Below are positions 30,756 to 40,610 of a stretch of DNA of 64,000 bases, in pieces. The position numbers and the translations under genes are program-made. Every line of letters starts with the position of its first letter. The stretch's first letter is position 1. The notes beneath the pieces were generated by a model. That model did not search any database. It was not told the DNA's origin and saw only the letters and a program-made list of their open reading frames with translations. Source of the stretch: Azoarcus sp. (GTDB lineage: Bacteria > Pseudomonadota > Gammaproteobacteria > Burkholderiales > Rhodocyclaceae); contig JAIRMC010000015.1 in NCBI GenBank assembly GCA_031258965.1, positions 1 through 64,000 of the forward strand, written 5' to 3'.

Positions 30756-31882
30756 AAATCCAGACTCGTTATCTTCTCCCGCGCCTGCTTGCCGTTTTTC
30801 TGCCGCTCATCCCGTGGACACCCGCATACGCCGACTATGCGGCGCGCGCGGATGTATCGGCCTTTGTCGAAGAAATCGCTGTACGCAACCAACTCGACGC
30901 GGCGCCGATCCATGCCGCGCTTTCCCGCGCCAGCCACAATCCGCGTGTGATCGAACTCATCAAGCCGCCCGCGACGCGCGGCGCGCGCTCATGGCGTCGT
31001 TATCGCTCCCGCTTCATCGACCGTATCCATCTGGACGCCGGGTTGCAGGCCTGGACGCAATACGCGGCAAACCTGCGCCGGGCCGAAAAGGAATACGGCG
31101 TGCCGCCGGAAATCATCCTCGCCATTCTCGGGGTCGAAACCATCTACGGGCGCAATACCGGCAATTTCGAGACGCTGTCCGCGCTTGCCACGCTGGCTTT
31201 CGATTATCCGCCACGGGCCGAATTGTTCCGTGGCGAACTGGAGGCGCTTTTCCTGCTTGCGCGCGAGCAGGAACGCGATCCGGCCAGCTACAGCGGCTCT
31301 TACGCCGGCGCGCTCGGCTGGCCGCAATTCCTGCCCAGCAGCGTCCGCCGCTATGCGGTGGATTTCGACGGCGATGGCCGCGTGGATTTCAATGCCGACG
31401 GAAACGACGCTATCGGCAGTATCGCCAACTATCTGCGCGAACATGGCTGGGTGGCGGGCGCGCCCGTCGCGGTGAAGGCGCAGGTCGCGCCCCATGCCGA
31501 TCCGGCCCCCTTCATCGAAGCGGGCGTGGAACCAAGCTTGACTCCGGCGCGGCTCGCCGAAGCCGGTATCCACCCTCTCGGCGACAATCCCCACGCTGGC
31601 AACGCGACGCTGATCGACCTTGAAACGCCGGGAGAGGACGTCGAATACTGGCTTGGCTACCGCAATTTCTACGTCATCACGCGCTATAACCGGAGCAATT
31701 TCTACGCGATGGCGGTTTTCCAGCTCGCAAACGCCTTGCGGGACAGCCGCAGCGGCGGATTCGTGCCGGAGTCGCGCGCGGCACCGAAAAAAGCGGCGAA
31801 ACCCGCATCACGCGCGAAAGCACGGGTGAAGGCGAAGGCGAAAGTGCGCAAACCAGCCCAACGCCGCAAAACCCGCCGCTGA
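30752..31882 (+). CDS. mltB: Lytic murein transglycosylase B
   Basis: YGVPPEIILAILGVETIYGRNTGNF, GALGWPQFLPSS, DFDGDGRVDFN. Confidence 0.92.
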   Translation: MKIQTRYLLPRLLAVFLPLIPWTPAYADYAARADVSAFVEEIAVRNQLDAAPIHAALSRASHNPRVIELIKPPATRGARSWRRYRSRFIDRIHLDAGLQAWTQYAANLRRAEKEYGVPPEIILAILGVETIYGRNTGNFETLSALATLAFDYPPRAELFRGELEALFLLAREQERDPASYSGSYAGALGWPQFLPSSVRRYAVDFDGDGRVDFNADGNDAIGSIANYLREHGWVAGAPVAVKAQVAPHADPAPFIEAGVEPSLTPARLAEAGIHPLGDNPHAGNATLIDLETPGEDVEYWLGYRNFYVITRYNRSNFYAMAVFQLANALRDSRSGGFVPESRAAPKKAAKPASRAKARVKAKAKVRKPAQRRKTRR

Positions 31883-32059
31883 ATTTATTTCCCGGACGAA
31901 AAACCGCCCGCTCCCCCCGGAACGGGCGTTACAGTATTTGCCCAGCGCGCAATCCTACCCCCCCTTCTCAACGGCATCGTCAAACCAGGAGGAAAGCATT
32001 TTGCAGCGGGTGTCCGTGTCGGCGGTTTCATGACAACAGGCAGGCTACGGCGCGGCAAT

Positions 32060-33406
32060 CTACGGCGCTCTTGCCGTCAGCCAGCCATTGATGCGCCCGA
32101 TCTCTTCTTCGCCCAAACGGCCCACCAGTGCCAGGAGCTTCAGGTGCGACAGCACGTAGCGGTAGCGCCCGCGATCAAGGTCGCGCCGGGCCGTGGCGAG
32201 GTTCTGTTCGGCGGTCAGGATGTCCAGCGTGGTGCGGGCGCCAGCCCGGAATCCCTTTCGCGTCGACAAAAGCGCCTGCTCGGCGGACTGCACCGCCCGC
32301 TCATAAGCCGCAACCCAGTGCACGCCCTGGGCTACGCCGTCGAACTCTTTCCTGACTTCCAGGCCGACTTCACGGCGCGCCACTTCAAGCTGCTGGCGCG
32401 CCTTGTCCAGTTCGGCCTTGGCCTGGCGAACCGTGGACGCGGTCTCGCCGCCAGCGAAGATCGGCACGTCGAACTCCAGCCCAATCATGTTGCCGTCGTT
32501 TTTCGTGTCGATGTTACTGATGCTGTCGCTCTTGTTCTTGAAACGCCGCGCCAGCAGGTCGACGGTAGGCAGGTGGCCGGAAAGCGCCTTGTTGATCTGT
32601 TTGTCAGCCGCTTCGACAGCGGCGCGCAATGATGCCAGCCGGGGATTGATCTCCTCGGCCTGCTGTATCCAGTCTTCGGGCCGGTTCGGATCAGGCGCGA
32701 CGAGCTGGATGCGCTCGGGATCGAGTCGCGCCAGGGATGTGATTGGCCGGTCGATGATGGACTTCAGCGTATCCTCGGCGTACTTGAGCTGATATTGCAG
32801 GTCGAGGGTCTGGGCGGCGGCCAGATCGAGCTGCGAGCGCGCTTCGTCGATGTCGGTGCGCGTCCCCGCGCCGGACTGGAAGGCTTTTTGGGCGTAATCC
32901 AGTTGCGTCAAGTAGGCGTCCCGCTGTTCTTTGGTGACATTCAATTCCGCCTCGGCGAGCAACACGTCAAAATACGCGGTGCCGATTCGCGTTCCAATAT
33001 CTTGCTCTGCCCATTGCAGGGTGGCCTCGGCGCCTGCCACTTGCGCCTGCGCCTGCCGGTAGGCGGCATAGGCGGCGGGCCGGAACAAAGGCTGGCGCAC
33101 ACCCAGGGAGAGACTGTTGCTGCGGTAGTCGTTATCCTTTTCAGGTAGCGCATTGTTGCTGTATTTCGTCTCGACCGAATTCCGGGCGGACGAGCCGCTA
33201 AACGACAGGTTGGGCAATAAACGCGCCAACGCCTGCGGCGCAAGTTCGCGCCGGGCCTGGGCATCAGCCTGTGCGGCGAGGTAGTTGGCATCGGCCCGCA
33301 CCGCCTCGCGGTATAGGCTCAGCAGGTCGTCCGCCCGCGCCGACGGAGAAACCGGCATCACGCCGCCCACGACCAAAACAGCCATCAAGGAGATATGTAG
33401 CTTCAT
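32060..33406 (-). CDS. TolC-family outer-membrane efflux protein of a type I secretion system
   Basis: Signal peptide; SLYREAVRADANYLAAQAD, YFDVLLAEAELNVTKEQRDAY, ARTTLDILTAEQNLATARRDL. Confidence 0.92.
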   Translation of the reverse strand: MKLHISLMAVLVVGGVMPVSPSARADDLLSLYREAVRADANYLAAQADAQARRELAPQALARLLPNLSFSGSSARNSVETKYSNNALPEKDNDYRSNSLSLGVRQPLFRPAAYAAYRQAQAQVAGAEATLQWAEQDIGTRIGTAYFDVLLAEAELNVTKEQRDAYLTQLDYAQKAFQSGAGTRTDIDEARSQLDLAAAQTLDLQYQLKYAEDTLKSIIDRPITSLARLDPERIQLVAPDPNRPEDWIQQAEEINPRLASLRAAVEAADKQINKALSGHLPTVDLLARRFKNKSDSISNIDTKNDGNMIGLEFDVPIFAGGETASTVRQAKAELDKARQQLEVARREVGLEVRKEFDGVAQGVHWVAAYERAVQSAEQALLSTRKGFRAGARTTLDILTAEQNLATARRDLDRGRYRYVLSHLKLLALVGRLGEEEIGRINGWLTARAP

Positions 33407-33419
33407 CGAAGTTCCTCGT

Positions 33420-34880
33420 TTATTCCTCTTTCATGGAAACGGCAATCCGTTTCAACAGGGGGTGCAACAGATAGGTGAGTAGGGATCGCTCCCCGGTGAT
33501 GATGATGACTTCCACCGGCATGCCCGCGTGCAGGCGGCGTTCGCCGAGGCTTTTCATGCCCTCCTCCGTTACCGATACGCGCGCCAGGTAATAGCTGATA
33601 CCGGCCTGCTCGTTGTAGATCAGGTCGTTCGAGATCGACGCCACCTTGCCCCGTACTACCAGCGCCGGGCTGTGGGCGAAGGCGGAAAAGCGCACGTCGG
33701 CGTCGAACCCGGGCCGCACGCGGTCGATGAGATGGGGCGGCACCTGGGTTTCCAGCAGCAAGGGTTCGTCTCCGGGCACGATGTCCATGACCTTTTCGCC
33801 CGGCGCGATGACCCCGCCGACGGTCTGCGCCGTCAAACCCACTACCTGACCGGCAACCGGGGCGCGGATGACCGTGCGTTCGAGATCGTTCCGGAGCGCC
33901 ACGAAACGCTCGCCTTCCCCCTCGACCTGGCTGCGCACGTCGGCCAGTTCGGTATCGACTTCTTTCCTGTACTCCTGCTGACGGTGCGCGATGCGCAGCT
34001 TCGTTTCGGCAAGGGAGCTGCGCGAGCGGTCGATGTTGCCCTGCAAATCGGCGATCGCGCCCAGCGTCTCGGCGCTCGTGCGCTGCAAGGCCAACAGATT
34101 GTTTTTCGGCGCGTAACCATCGTCGACCAATCCCTGTAATCCGCGCATTTCCTCCTCGATCAGCTTCAGTTGCGCATGGCGCGCTTCCAGCAAACCCTGA
34201 TACCCCGCGATGGACGCTTCAAGCCCGGCGACAGACTCTTCCATCGCCTGGATTTCGGCCTGCAACGACATACGCCGCGACTGAAGCAGTCCTTCCTGGT
34301 TGGCGATCATGGCGACCACCAGCGGCTCGCCCTTTACCCGCAGCAAGTCCGGATGAAAATCAATCTTGTCGCGCCCTTCCTGTTCCGCTACCAATCGAGC
34401 CTCCGTCGCCCGTAAAGTGTAATAGCGTAAACGTGTACTTTCAAAATTTGCCTGCGCCGTGGCCGGGTCAATTTCCAACACTGGCGCGCCCGCCTCCACG
34501 AACTGCCCTTCCCTCACGTACACAGCCTTGACAATACCGCCTGAAAGGTGCTGTACCGCCTTGCGTTTGGTGTCGATCGCCACCACGCCGGATGTGGGCA
34601 CGCCCTCATCCAGCGGGGCCAGCGCCGCCCACAGCAAAAAACCGCCGAAGCCGACCGCCAGTACCCAAAAGCCGATGCGGGCCGGAGAACGGGTGTCGAC
34701 CGGCAAGTCTTGGTATGCCCCCTCATCGGGGTCGCCCGCTTCATGCACGATTGGCGGGGGAGCGAGAAACTTGACCAGGGCGTTCCTGGGTTTTTCCGCC
34801 ATGGCCGGGGCCGACCCGTATTTTTTGGTCAGGGCGCTCTTGTGTTTTACGGGGGAAATCGCGGTTGGAGACGGACTCAC
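33420..34880 (-). CDS. HlyD/PrtE-family type I secretion membrane-fusion protein
   Basis: Single N-terminal TM, DEGVPTSGVVAIDTKRKAVQHLSGGIVKAVYVREGQFVEAGAPVLEID, APVAGQVVGLTAQTVGGVIAPGEKVMDIVP. Confidence 0.93.
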   Translation of the reverse strand: MSPSPTAISPVKHKSALTKKYGSAPAMAEKPRNALVKFLAPPPIVHEAGDPDEGAYQDLPVDTRSPARIGFWVLAVGFGGFLLWAALAPLDEGVPTSGVVAIDTKRKAVQHLSGGIVKAVYVREGQFVEAGAPVLEIDPATAQANFESTRLRYYTLRATEARLVAEQEGRDKIDFHPDLLRVKGEPLVVAMIANQEGLLQSRRMSLQAEIQAMEESVAGLEASIAGYQGLLEARHAQLKLIEEEMRGLQGLVDDGYAPKNNLLALQRTSAETLGAIADLQGNIDRSRSSLAETKLRIAHRQQEYRKEVDTELADVRSQVEGEGERFVALRNDLERTVIRAPVAGQVVGLTAQTVGGVIAPGEKVMDIVPGDEPLLLETQVPPHLIDRVRPGFDADVRFSAFAHSPALVVRGKVASISNDLIYNEQAGISYYLARVSVTEEGMKSLGERRLHAGMPVEVIIITGERSLLTYLLHPLLKRIAVSMKEE

Positions 34881-34910
34881 GTCGGGTTCCTTATGGTTTA
34901 TTTATCGTCG

Positions 34911-36758
34911 TCATCGGGCCTGCATGGACTGCATCGGCATGATGGCCTCCATGGCGCCGTCCGCGGCCTTGTCTTCGGACGGCGGCGGCTCCAGACGCAG
35001 CGCGCGGCCTTCTTCCATGACCAGGATGGAATCCATCGCCGCCATGATGCGCGGACGATGGCTGATCAGCACGAGCGTAACGCCGCGCTCTTTCAGCGCA
35101 ATCACCGCTTGCAGCAAAGCGCGGTCGCCGGCGTCGTCCAGATTGGAATTCGGCTCGTCGAGCACCACGAGGCGGGGATTGCCGTAAAGCGCCCGCGCCA
35201 AGCCGATACGCTGGCGCTGACCGCCGGACAGGAAACCGCCGCCGACGCCAATCGGCGTATCGTACCCTTTCGGGAAACGCAGGATCATCTCGTGTACCCC
35301 CGCCTGCTGGCAGGCTTCGATCACCAGGGCGGAATCGAGCTTGCCGAAACGGGCCACGTTCTCGGCGATGGTGCCATCGAAAAGTTCCACGTCCTGCGGC
35401 AGGTATCCCATCCATCCCCCCGCTTCCGTGCGGTTCAGATCGCGGAGAGGAATTTTGTCGAAAAACACGACTCCCCGCGTTTCCGGCAAGATGCCGAGAA
35501 GCGCCCTCGCCAGGGTCGATTTACCCGAACCCGATGGCCCCCGCACCCCAAGCGCCGATCCGGCGGGAATTCGCAGCGACACATCGTCCAGGACGGGCTG
35601 TTCCCGACCGGCAACGTTGACCGAAACATGCTTGAGCCGCAACGCGGCCCCCGGCGTCAACGCCTCTGCCACGCTCCTGGCGCGAACCGGATGCGCCGCG
35701 AGCGCCGCCTCCAGTTCCAGAAAAGCCTTCCTGGCCGCCTGCAAGTCCTTCCAGGCTTTCATCAAGGCATCGAGCGGAAACGTGGCGCGGGTCATCAGTG
35801 CATTGGCCGCGATCATCGCGCCGGGCGAAATCTCGCCGTAAACCGCCAGCACCGCCCCGGCGGCCAACGTCATCGACTGCTGCATCAAGCGCATGAATGT
35901 CGTGATCGACTGCATGCGCGTCTGCGCATCCAGTCCCCGCCGTCCCTGCACCAGCGCCATGAGATGGCTGCGCCACCACATGCCGCGAATGTTATCGAGC
36001 ATACCCATGGCTTCGACCGCCGCCGCATGCCGCAGACGGGCATCTAGATGCCGACTTTCCGTTCCGGCGGCCTCGACCGCCGTCTCCAGCGGTTCTTCCA
36101 TGACGAGACCGGATATATAGGCGGCCACCCCCAAAATCAGGCAAAAGATGATCGCCAGCGCGCCAAGTATCGGATGCAGGAGGAAAAGCACCAGGATATA
36201 CACGGGTGTCCACGGTGCATCCAGAATGGCGAACAAACCAGCCCCGGTAAGGAACTGGCGCAGGCGGGCCATGCTCCCGAACAGGCGGCTGCTCTCCCGG
36301 CCCCGGTCGAACATCTCGAAAGCGGCATCGAACACGCGCGGGTTGAGTTTCATGTCCAGCCGCACCCCAAGCCGCACCAGCAAGCGCGAGCGCACCCATT
36401 CCGAAAAACTCATCACCCCCAGGAAAAAGAACAGCATGAGCGTCACGGCATAAAGCGTGAACTCGTTGCGGCCCACCATCACCCGGTCGAAAACCTGCAA
36501 CATGTACAGCGTGGGCGTGAGCATCAGCAAGTTGATGAGCGCGGTAAAACCCAGCGCGTAAGCGAACTCGCGGCGGAACGAACACAAAATCCGGCTCAGT
36601 TCGCTACGCTCGGCAAAAGCGGCAAGCTTTCCGAACCACCCCGGTTTCTTCGCCTTCGCCCGCACAGGTTTTTTCATGCGCGACGATTTAGGCTTCCTCG
36701 CCTTCGCATGCACAGGTTTTTTCACATGCGACGACGGCTTTCCCGAAAGCGAACTCAT
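34911..36758 (-). CDS. PrtD-like type I secretion ABC permease/ATPase (second of tandem pair)
   Basis: GPSGSGKSTLARALLG, LPQDVELFDGTIAENVARFG, LSGGQRQRIGLARALYGNPRLVVLDEPNSNLD. Confidence 0.93.
   Translation of the reverse strand: MSSLSGKPSSHVKKPVHAKARKPKSSRMKKPVRAKAKKPGWFGKLAAFAERSELSRILCSFRREFAYALGFTALINLLMLTPTLYMLQVFDRVMVGRNEFTLYAVTLMLFFFLGVMSFSEWVRSRLLVRLGVRLDMKLNPRVFDAAFEMFDRGRESSRLFGSMARLRQFLTGAGLFAILDAPWTPVYILVLFLLHPILGALAIIFCLILGVAAYISGLVMEEPLETAVEAAGTESRHLDARLRHAAAVEAMGMLDNIRGMWWRSHLMALVQGRRGLDAQTRMQSITTFMRLMQQSMTLAAGAVLAVYGEISPGAMIAANALMTRATFPLDALMKAWKDLQAARKAFLELEAALAAHPVRARSVAEALTPGAALRLKHVSVNVAGREQPVLDDVSLRIPAGSALGVRGPSGSGKSTLARALLGILPETRGVVFFDKIPLRDLNRTEAGGWMGYLPQDVELFDGTIAENVARFGKLDSALVIEACQQAGVHEMILRFPKGYDTPIGVGGGFLSGGQRQRIGLARALYGNPRLVVLDEPNSNLDDAGDRALLQAVIALKERGVTLVLISHRPRIMAAMDSILVMEEGRALRLEPPPSEDKAADGAMEAIMPMQSMQAR
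36646..36738. repeat. About 46-bp imperfect tandem duplication encoding the Lys/Arg-rich N-terminus of the ABC protein
   Basis: Two copies of (tt/gc)TTC(t/c)TCGCCTTCGC...GCACAGGTTTTTTCA...ATGCG(c)GACGA; protein KKPVHAKARKPKSSRMKKPVRAKAKKPG. Confidence 0.75.
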
Positions 36759-38539
36759 CTCGATCCCATAGGCGCGGAGCCGCCGCCGGAACTTGTGGTT
36801 ATAACAGAAGAATACGACAACCTGCGCGCGCCCGCCTGTGCCTGTTTCGGCGGCTTCAACGCATTGAGCACCGCGGCGGGAGGGCCGAACGCCTTGGGGT
36901 CCCCATCCACCAAAAGCAGCATCAGATCCGCCATCGCCAACAGATTCTTGCGATGCGTCACAGCCACCACCGTCGCGCCCTTCGCCCGCAACGCCTGCAA
37001 GGCATTCGCCAGCGCCGCGTCGCCGCTTTCATCCAGATTGGCATCCGGCTCGTCAAGCACCACCAGACGCGGAGAACCATAAATCGCCCGCGCCAACCCC
37101 ACGCGCTGCCGCATACCGCCAGAGAGCGCCATACCATCATCGCCAACCGATGTGTCATACCCCATCGGCAAACCCAGGATATAGGCGTGTAAGCCCGTGA
37201 TCTTGCCCGCGGTCTCGATCTTATCGTAGTCCAGCTCGCCGAACCGGGCGATATTCTGCGCTATCGTGCCCTCGAACAGCGCCACCTCCTGCGGCAGGAA
37301 ACCCACATGCGGCCCCAGTTCCCGCTTGTTCCACGTAAACACATCGACGCCATCGAGCCGTACCGTGCCGCCAAGGCAAGGCCAGATTCCCACCAACAAA
37401 TGCGTCAGGCTCGACTTGCCCGAAGCCGAAGGTCCGATCACCGCCAGCATCTTGCCGGGCGGCAACTCCAGGGAAACATTGCGCAACACCGGCTTGGCGC
37501 TTGGCCCTATACCCGGCGGACGCGCCGTCACATGCTCCAGCGTCAGCCGCCCCTGCGGCGCGGGCAAGGACAATCCCGGCACGGCGGCGGGAACCTTCAT
37601 CAGCAATTCTTCCAGCCGCGCCAAGGCTTCGCGCGAATCGACCACCTTGCGCCATCCGACGATCACCTGCACCAACGGCGCCAGCGCCCGCCCCGCCAAG
37701 ATCGACGCCATCAGGATCAAACCCGGAGTACCGCTAAAATGTTCCCCGAGCAAAAGCCAAGCGCCCAAGCCCAGCATCAACGAACTCGATACCAACTGCA
37801 CATACTTCGAGAGCGCGGTAAACACCCCCGCGCGGTCGGAAGCCAGGGCCTGCTGGGAAAGCAACTCCTTCTGCATTCCCAGCCAACGCTGCCGCACGCC
37901 CTCCGACATCCCCATCGCCTGCACCACCTCGCCGTTCTTGAGCGAAGCATCGACAAAAGTGCGCGCGTGATTCGACAACATATTGGCCTTCGCCAAAGGC
38001 GCCTGCGCCGACCGCTTGTTGAAAAAGGTAATCACCCCCTGGATGAGGGCGCTCGCCAGACCGAACCAGCCCAATACCTGATCTATATAGAAAATCACCC
38101 CGATCAGCAGTAGCGCCATCGGAATATCCATCAGCCCCGCCATGACGGGGCTGCAAATAAAATCGCGCACGGTGGCGAAATCGCGCAAGCTACGCTGGCC
38201 TATTGCTCGCGCGCCGTGCAGATTGGCCAGGAACACCGCCTCATACACGCGGCTCCCCAGCGCCACATCGAACCCTTCGGCGGCCTGCCGCAACACGCAT
38301 TGCCGCGCCCACTGCACCACCTCCAACACTACGTAAACAACCGCCAGCAGCAACGTGAGCATGGCAAGCGTCGTCATGCTGCGGCTGTTGAGCACCCGGT
38401 CGTAGACCTCCAGCATATAAAACGACGGCGCGAGCATCAAAACCCCGATCACGACGCTGAACAACGCGGCGCGCACGAAGACAGGCTTTTGTTTACCCAA
38501 AGCAAGGCGCGCCTCGGAAACAGCTATTCCAGGACTCAT
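36755..38539 (-). CDS. PrtD-like type I secretion ABC permease/ATPase (first of tandem pair)
   Basis: GPSASGKSSLTHLLVG, LPQEVALFEGTIAQNIARFG, LSGGMRQRVGLARAIYGSPRLVVLDEPDANLD; overlaps the next gene by 4 nt. Confidence 0.93.
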   Translation of the reverse strand: MSPGIAVSEARLALGKQKPVFVRAALFSVVIGVLMLAPSFYMLEVYDRVLNSRSMTTLAMLTLLLAVVYVVLEVVQWARQCVLRQAAEGFDVALGSRVYEAVFLANLHGARAIGQRSLRDFATVRDFICSPVMAGLMDIPMALLLIGVIFYIDQVLGWFGLASALIQGVITFFNKRSAQAPLAKANMLSNHARTFVDASLKNGEVVQAMGMSEGVRQRWLGMQKELLSQQALASDRAGVFTALSKYVQLVSSSLMLGLGAWLLLGEHFSGTPGLILMASILAGRALAPLVQVIVGWRKVVDSREALARLEELLMKVPAAVPGLSLPAPQGRLTLEHVTARPPGIGPSAKPVLRNVSLELPPGKMLAVIGPSASGKSSLTHLLVGIWPCLGGTVRLDGVDVFTWNKRELGPHVGFLPQEVALFEGTIAQNIARFGELDYDKIETAGKITGLHAYILGLPMGYDTSVGDDGMALSGGMRQRVGLARAIYGSPRLVVLDEPDANLDESGDAALANALQALRAKGATVVAVTHRKNLLAMADLMLLLVDGDPKAFGPPAAVLNALKPPKQAQAGARRLSYSSVITTSSGGGSAPMGSR

Positions 38540-38882
38540 TTTTCAAGACATCGGGTAAATACCGCGAATACAAAATCGGAGAGGGATTCTAACAGAAGCT
38601 CCGGCAGAACCGCGCGGGATCCAAACGTTCTGCACAAACAGATAGATCCAGACAATCAGGCAAGATAACGACGCCGTATGGTACATGCCCGTCTTGAAAC
38701 AATGTCAAGCCGCCCGCCACTCATTCGCGCCGACCATGAAGCGCGCCCTTGCGGTTCTACGTGTTTTGTGGTTGCCGAAAAGCCGCGAATACCTCCAACA
38801 ACATGTCAGCGCCAGGCATCATTGCCTAGCGCCTGGCACACAACTACAATGCCCCGGAAATAGACAGCCTCCGGAAAACGGC

Positions 38883-39383
38883 ATGTACTGGTACCTCATC
38901 CAAACCAAACCCCGCTTGGAAAAATACGCACTGGAAAACCTCGAACGCCAAGGCTACGAATGCTACCTGCCGATCATTCCCGCCGAAAAATTGCGCCAAG
39001 GCAAACTTACCGTCATCGATACCCCCCTGTTCCCACGTTACCTGTTCATCCGCCTCGGCACGAACGCTACGGACAAGAGCTGGGGTCCCATCCGCTCGAC
39101 CAAAGGCGTCAGTACATTGGTGCGTTTCGGAAACGACCCCGCCAAGGCGGATGACGAGCTTATCGCCTTGTTGAAATCCCGCGAGAACGCACTGCAAGAC
39201 GCGCCGGAACGCCTGTTCGAGCAAGGCGAGCGCGTCAGCTTGACCGAAGGCCCGTTCGCGGGCATCGAAGGCATCTACCAGATGACCGATGGCGAATGCC
39301 GCGCCATGGTGCTCATCGAACTGCTGGGCAAGACAGCCTCCTTGCGCATCGATCTCAAGGGAGTGCGCAAGCTCAGCCCGTAA
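38883..39383 (+). CDS. rfaH: RfaH-like NusG-family transcription elongation/antitermination factor
   Basis: MYWYLIQTKPRLEKYALENLERQGYECYLP...PLFPRYLFIRL...GVSTLVRFG...GERVSLTEGPFAGIEGIYQ KOW region. Confidence 0.85.
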   Translation: MYWYLIQTKPRLEKYALENLERQGYECYLPIIPAEKLRQGKLTVIDTPLFPRYLFIRLGTNATDKSWGPIRSTKGVSTLVRFGNDPAKADDELIALLKSRENALQDAPERLFEQGERVSLTEGPFAGIEGIYQMTDGECRAMVLIELLGKTASLRIDLKGVRKLSP

Positions 39384-39509
39384 TACCAAAACAATACCCT
39401 TTCCCGCGTTTTCCCATCCATAGTATTATCACTGGTTCCGCAGCGCTTGCCGCCGCCTTTAAATGATATGACAAAAGATCTTGCGCGCTTGTCGATTGCG
39501 TGACGGCAG

Positions 39510-39521
39510 GGCGGTAGCGTG
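39510..39521 (+). promoter_or_regulatory. ops-like element (GGCGGTAGCGTG), inside a short GGCA...TGCC hairpin
   Basis: Exact string read in the leader between the rfaH-like gene and pseB; matches the enterobacterial ops/JUMPstart core as recalled. Confidence 0.8.
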
Positions 39522-39609
39522 CCTGATCGGTTCAGCGCCGGACTGGGCTGAATTCCCCGACGCAAAAACAGCCCCCCCCTCACTTGCATATGCCCATGCA
39601 AAAAAACAA

Positions 39610-40608
39610 ATGCTAAATAACGCTTCCATCCTGGTGACTGGCGGAACCGGCTCGTTCGGATACAGTTTTGCCGCTCTGACCTTGGCGCGCTATAAGCCAC
39701 GCCGTCTGATCGTATATTCCCGCGACGAAATGAAGCAATGGGAAATGGCGAAGAAATTCCCCGGCGAAGAAAGGCTGCGCTTTTTCATTGGCGATGTGCG
39801 GGACCGGGAACGCCTCTACCGGGCGTTGGACGGTGTGGATTACGCCATCCACGCGGCCGCGACCAAAATCGTGCCGAGCGCTGAATACAATCCGTTTGAA
39901 TGCATCAAGACCAACATCAACGGCGCCATGAACCTGATTGATGCCTGCATTGATAAAAAGGTAAAACGGGTGGTCGCGCTCTCCACGGACAAGGCAAGCA
40001 GCCCGGTCAATCTCTACGGCGCGACCAAACTGGCTTCCGACAAGCTGTTCGTTGCCAGCAATGCCTACGCTGGATGGCATGAAACCCGCTTCTCGGTCGT
40101 GCGTTACGGCAACGTCATGGGATCGCGCGGCTCGGTCATCCCGTTTTTCCTGTCGATCAGGGACAAGGGCATCCTGCCGGTTACGGACGAGCGCATGACC
40201 CGTTTCATGATTTCCTTGGAACAGGGCGTAGAACTGGTATGGCACGCGCTGGAAGACATGGAGGGCGGGGAAATCTATGTAAAAAAAATCCCCTCCATGA
40301 AAGTCGTGGATCTGGCCCGCACCATTGCTCCGGAAGCTCGTCTCGAATTCATCGGCATTCGTCCCGGAGAAAAATTGCACGAACAAATGATCGGCGAAGA
40401 AGACGCGCCTTATACCTATGAATACCCGCATCATTTCAAGATACTACCCGCAATCCACAACTGCCACCTGAGCGAGCGGCATATCAAGGAAGGCAGGAAA
40501 TTGCAGGAAGGTTTCAGCTATACCAGCAATAACAATAGCGAGTGGATGCGCGTAGACGAATTGCAGCAATGGCTTGCCGTCAATCAGGACAGGATCGGGA
40601 AGATCTGA
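39610..40608 (+). CDS. pseB: UDP-N-acetylglucosamine 4,6-dehydratase (inverting), pseudaminic acid type
   Basis: MLNNASILVTGGTGSFGYSFA, HAAATKIVPSAEYNPFECIKTNINGAMNLIDA, LSTDKASSPVNLYGATKLASDKL. Confidence 0.93.
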   Translation: MLNNASILVTGGTGSFGYSFAALTLARYKPRRLIVYSRDEMKQWEMAKKFPGEERLRFFIGDVRDRERLYRALDGVDYAIHAAATKIVPSAEYNPFECIKTNINGAMNLIDACIDKKVKRVVALSTDKASSPVNLYGATKLASDKLFVASNAYAGWHETRFSVVRYGNVMGSRGSVIPFFLSIRDKGILPVTDERMTRFMISLEQGVELVWHALEDMEGGEIYVKKIPSMKVVDLARTIAPEARLEFIGIRPGEKLHEQMIGEEDAPYTYEYPHHFKILPAIHNCHLSERHIKEGRKLQEGFSYTSNNNSEWMRVDELQQWLAVNQDRIGKI

Positions 40609-40610
40609 AC

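Noticed and set aside
38800-38865. Short inverted repeat (GCCAGGC...GCCTGGC) upstream of the rfaH-like gene as a regulatory element
   Set aside because: Only 7 bp arms with imperfect spacing; could be chance in GC-rich DNA.
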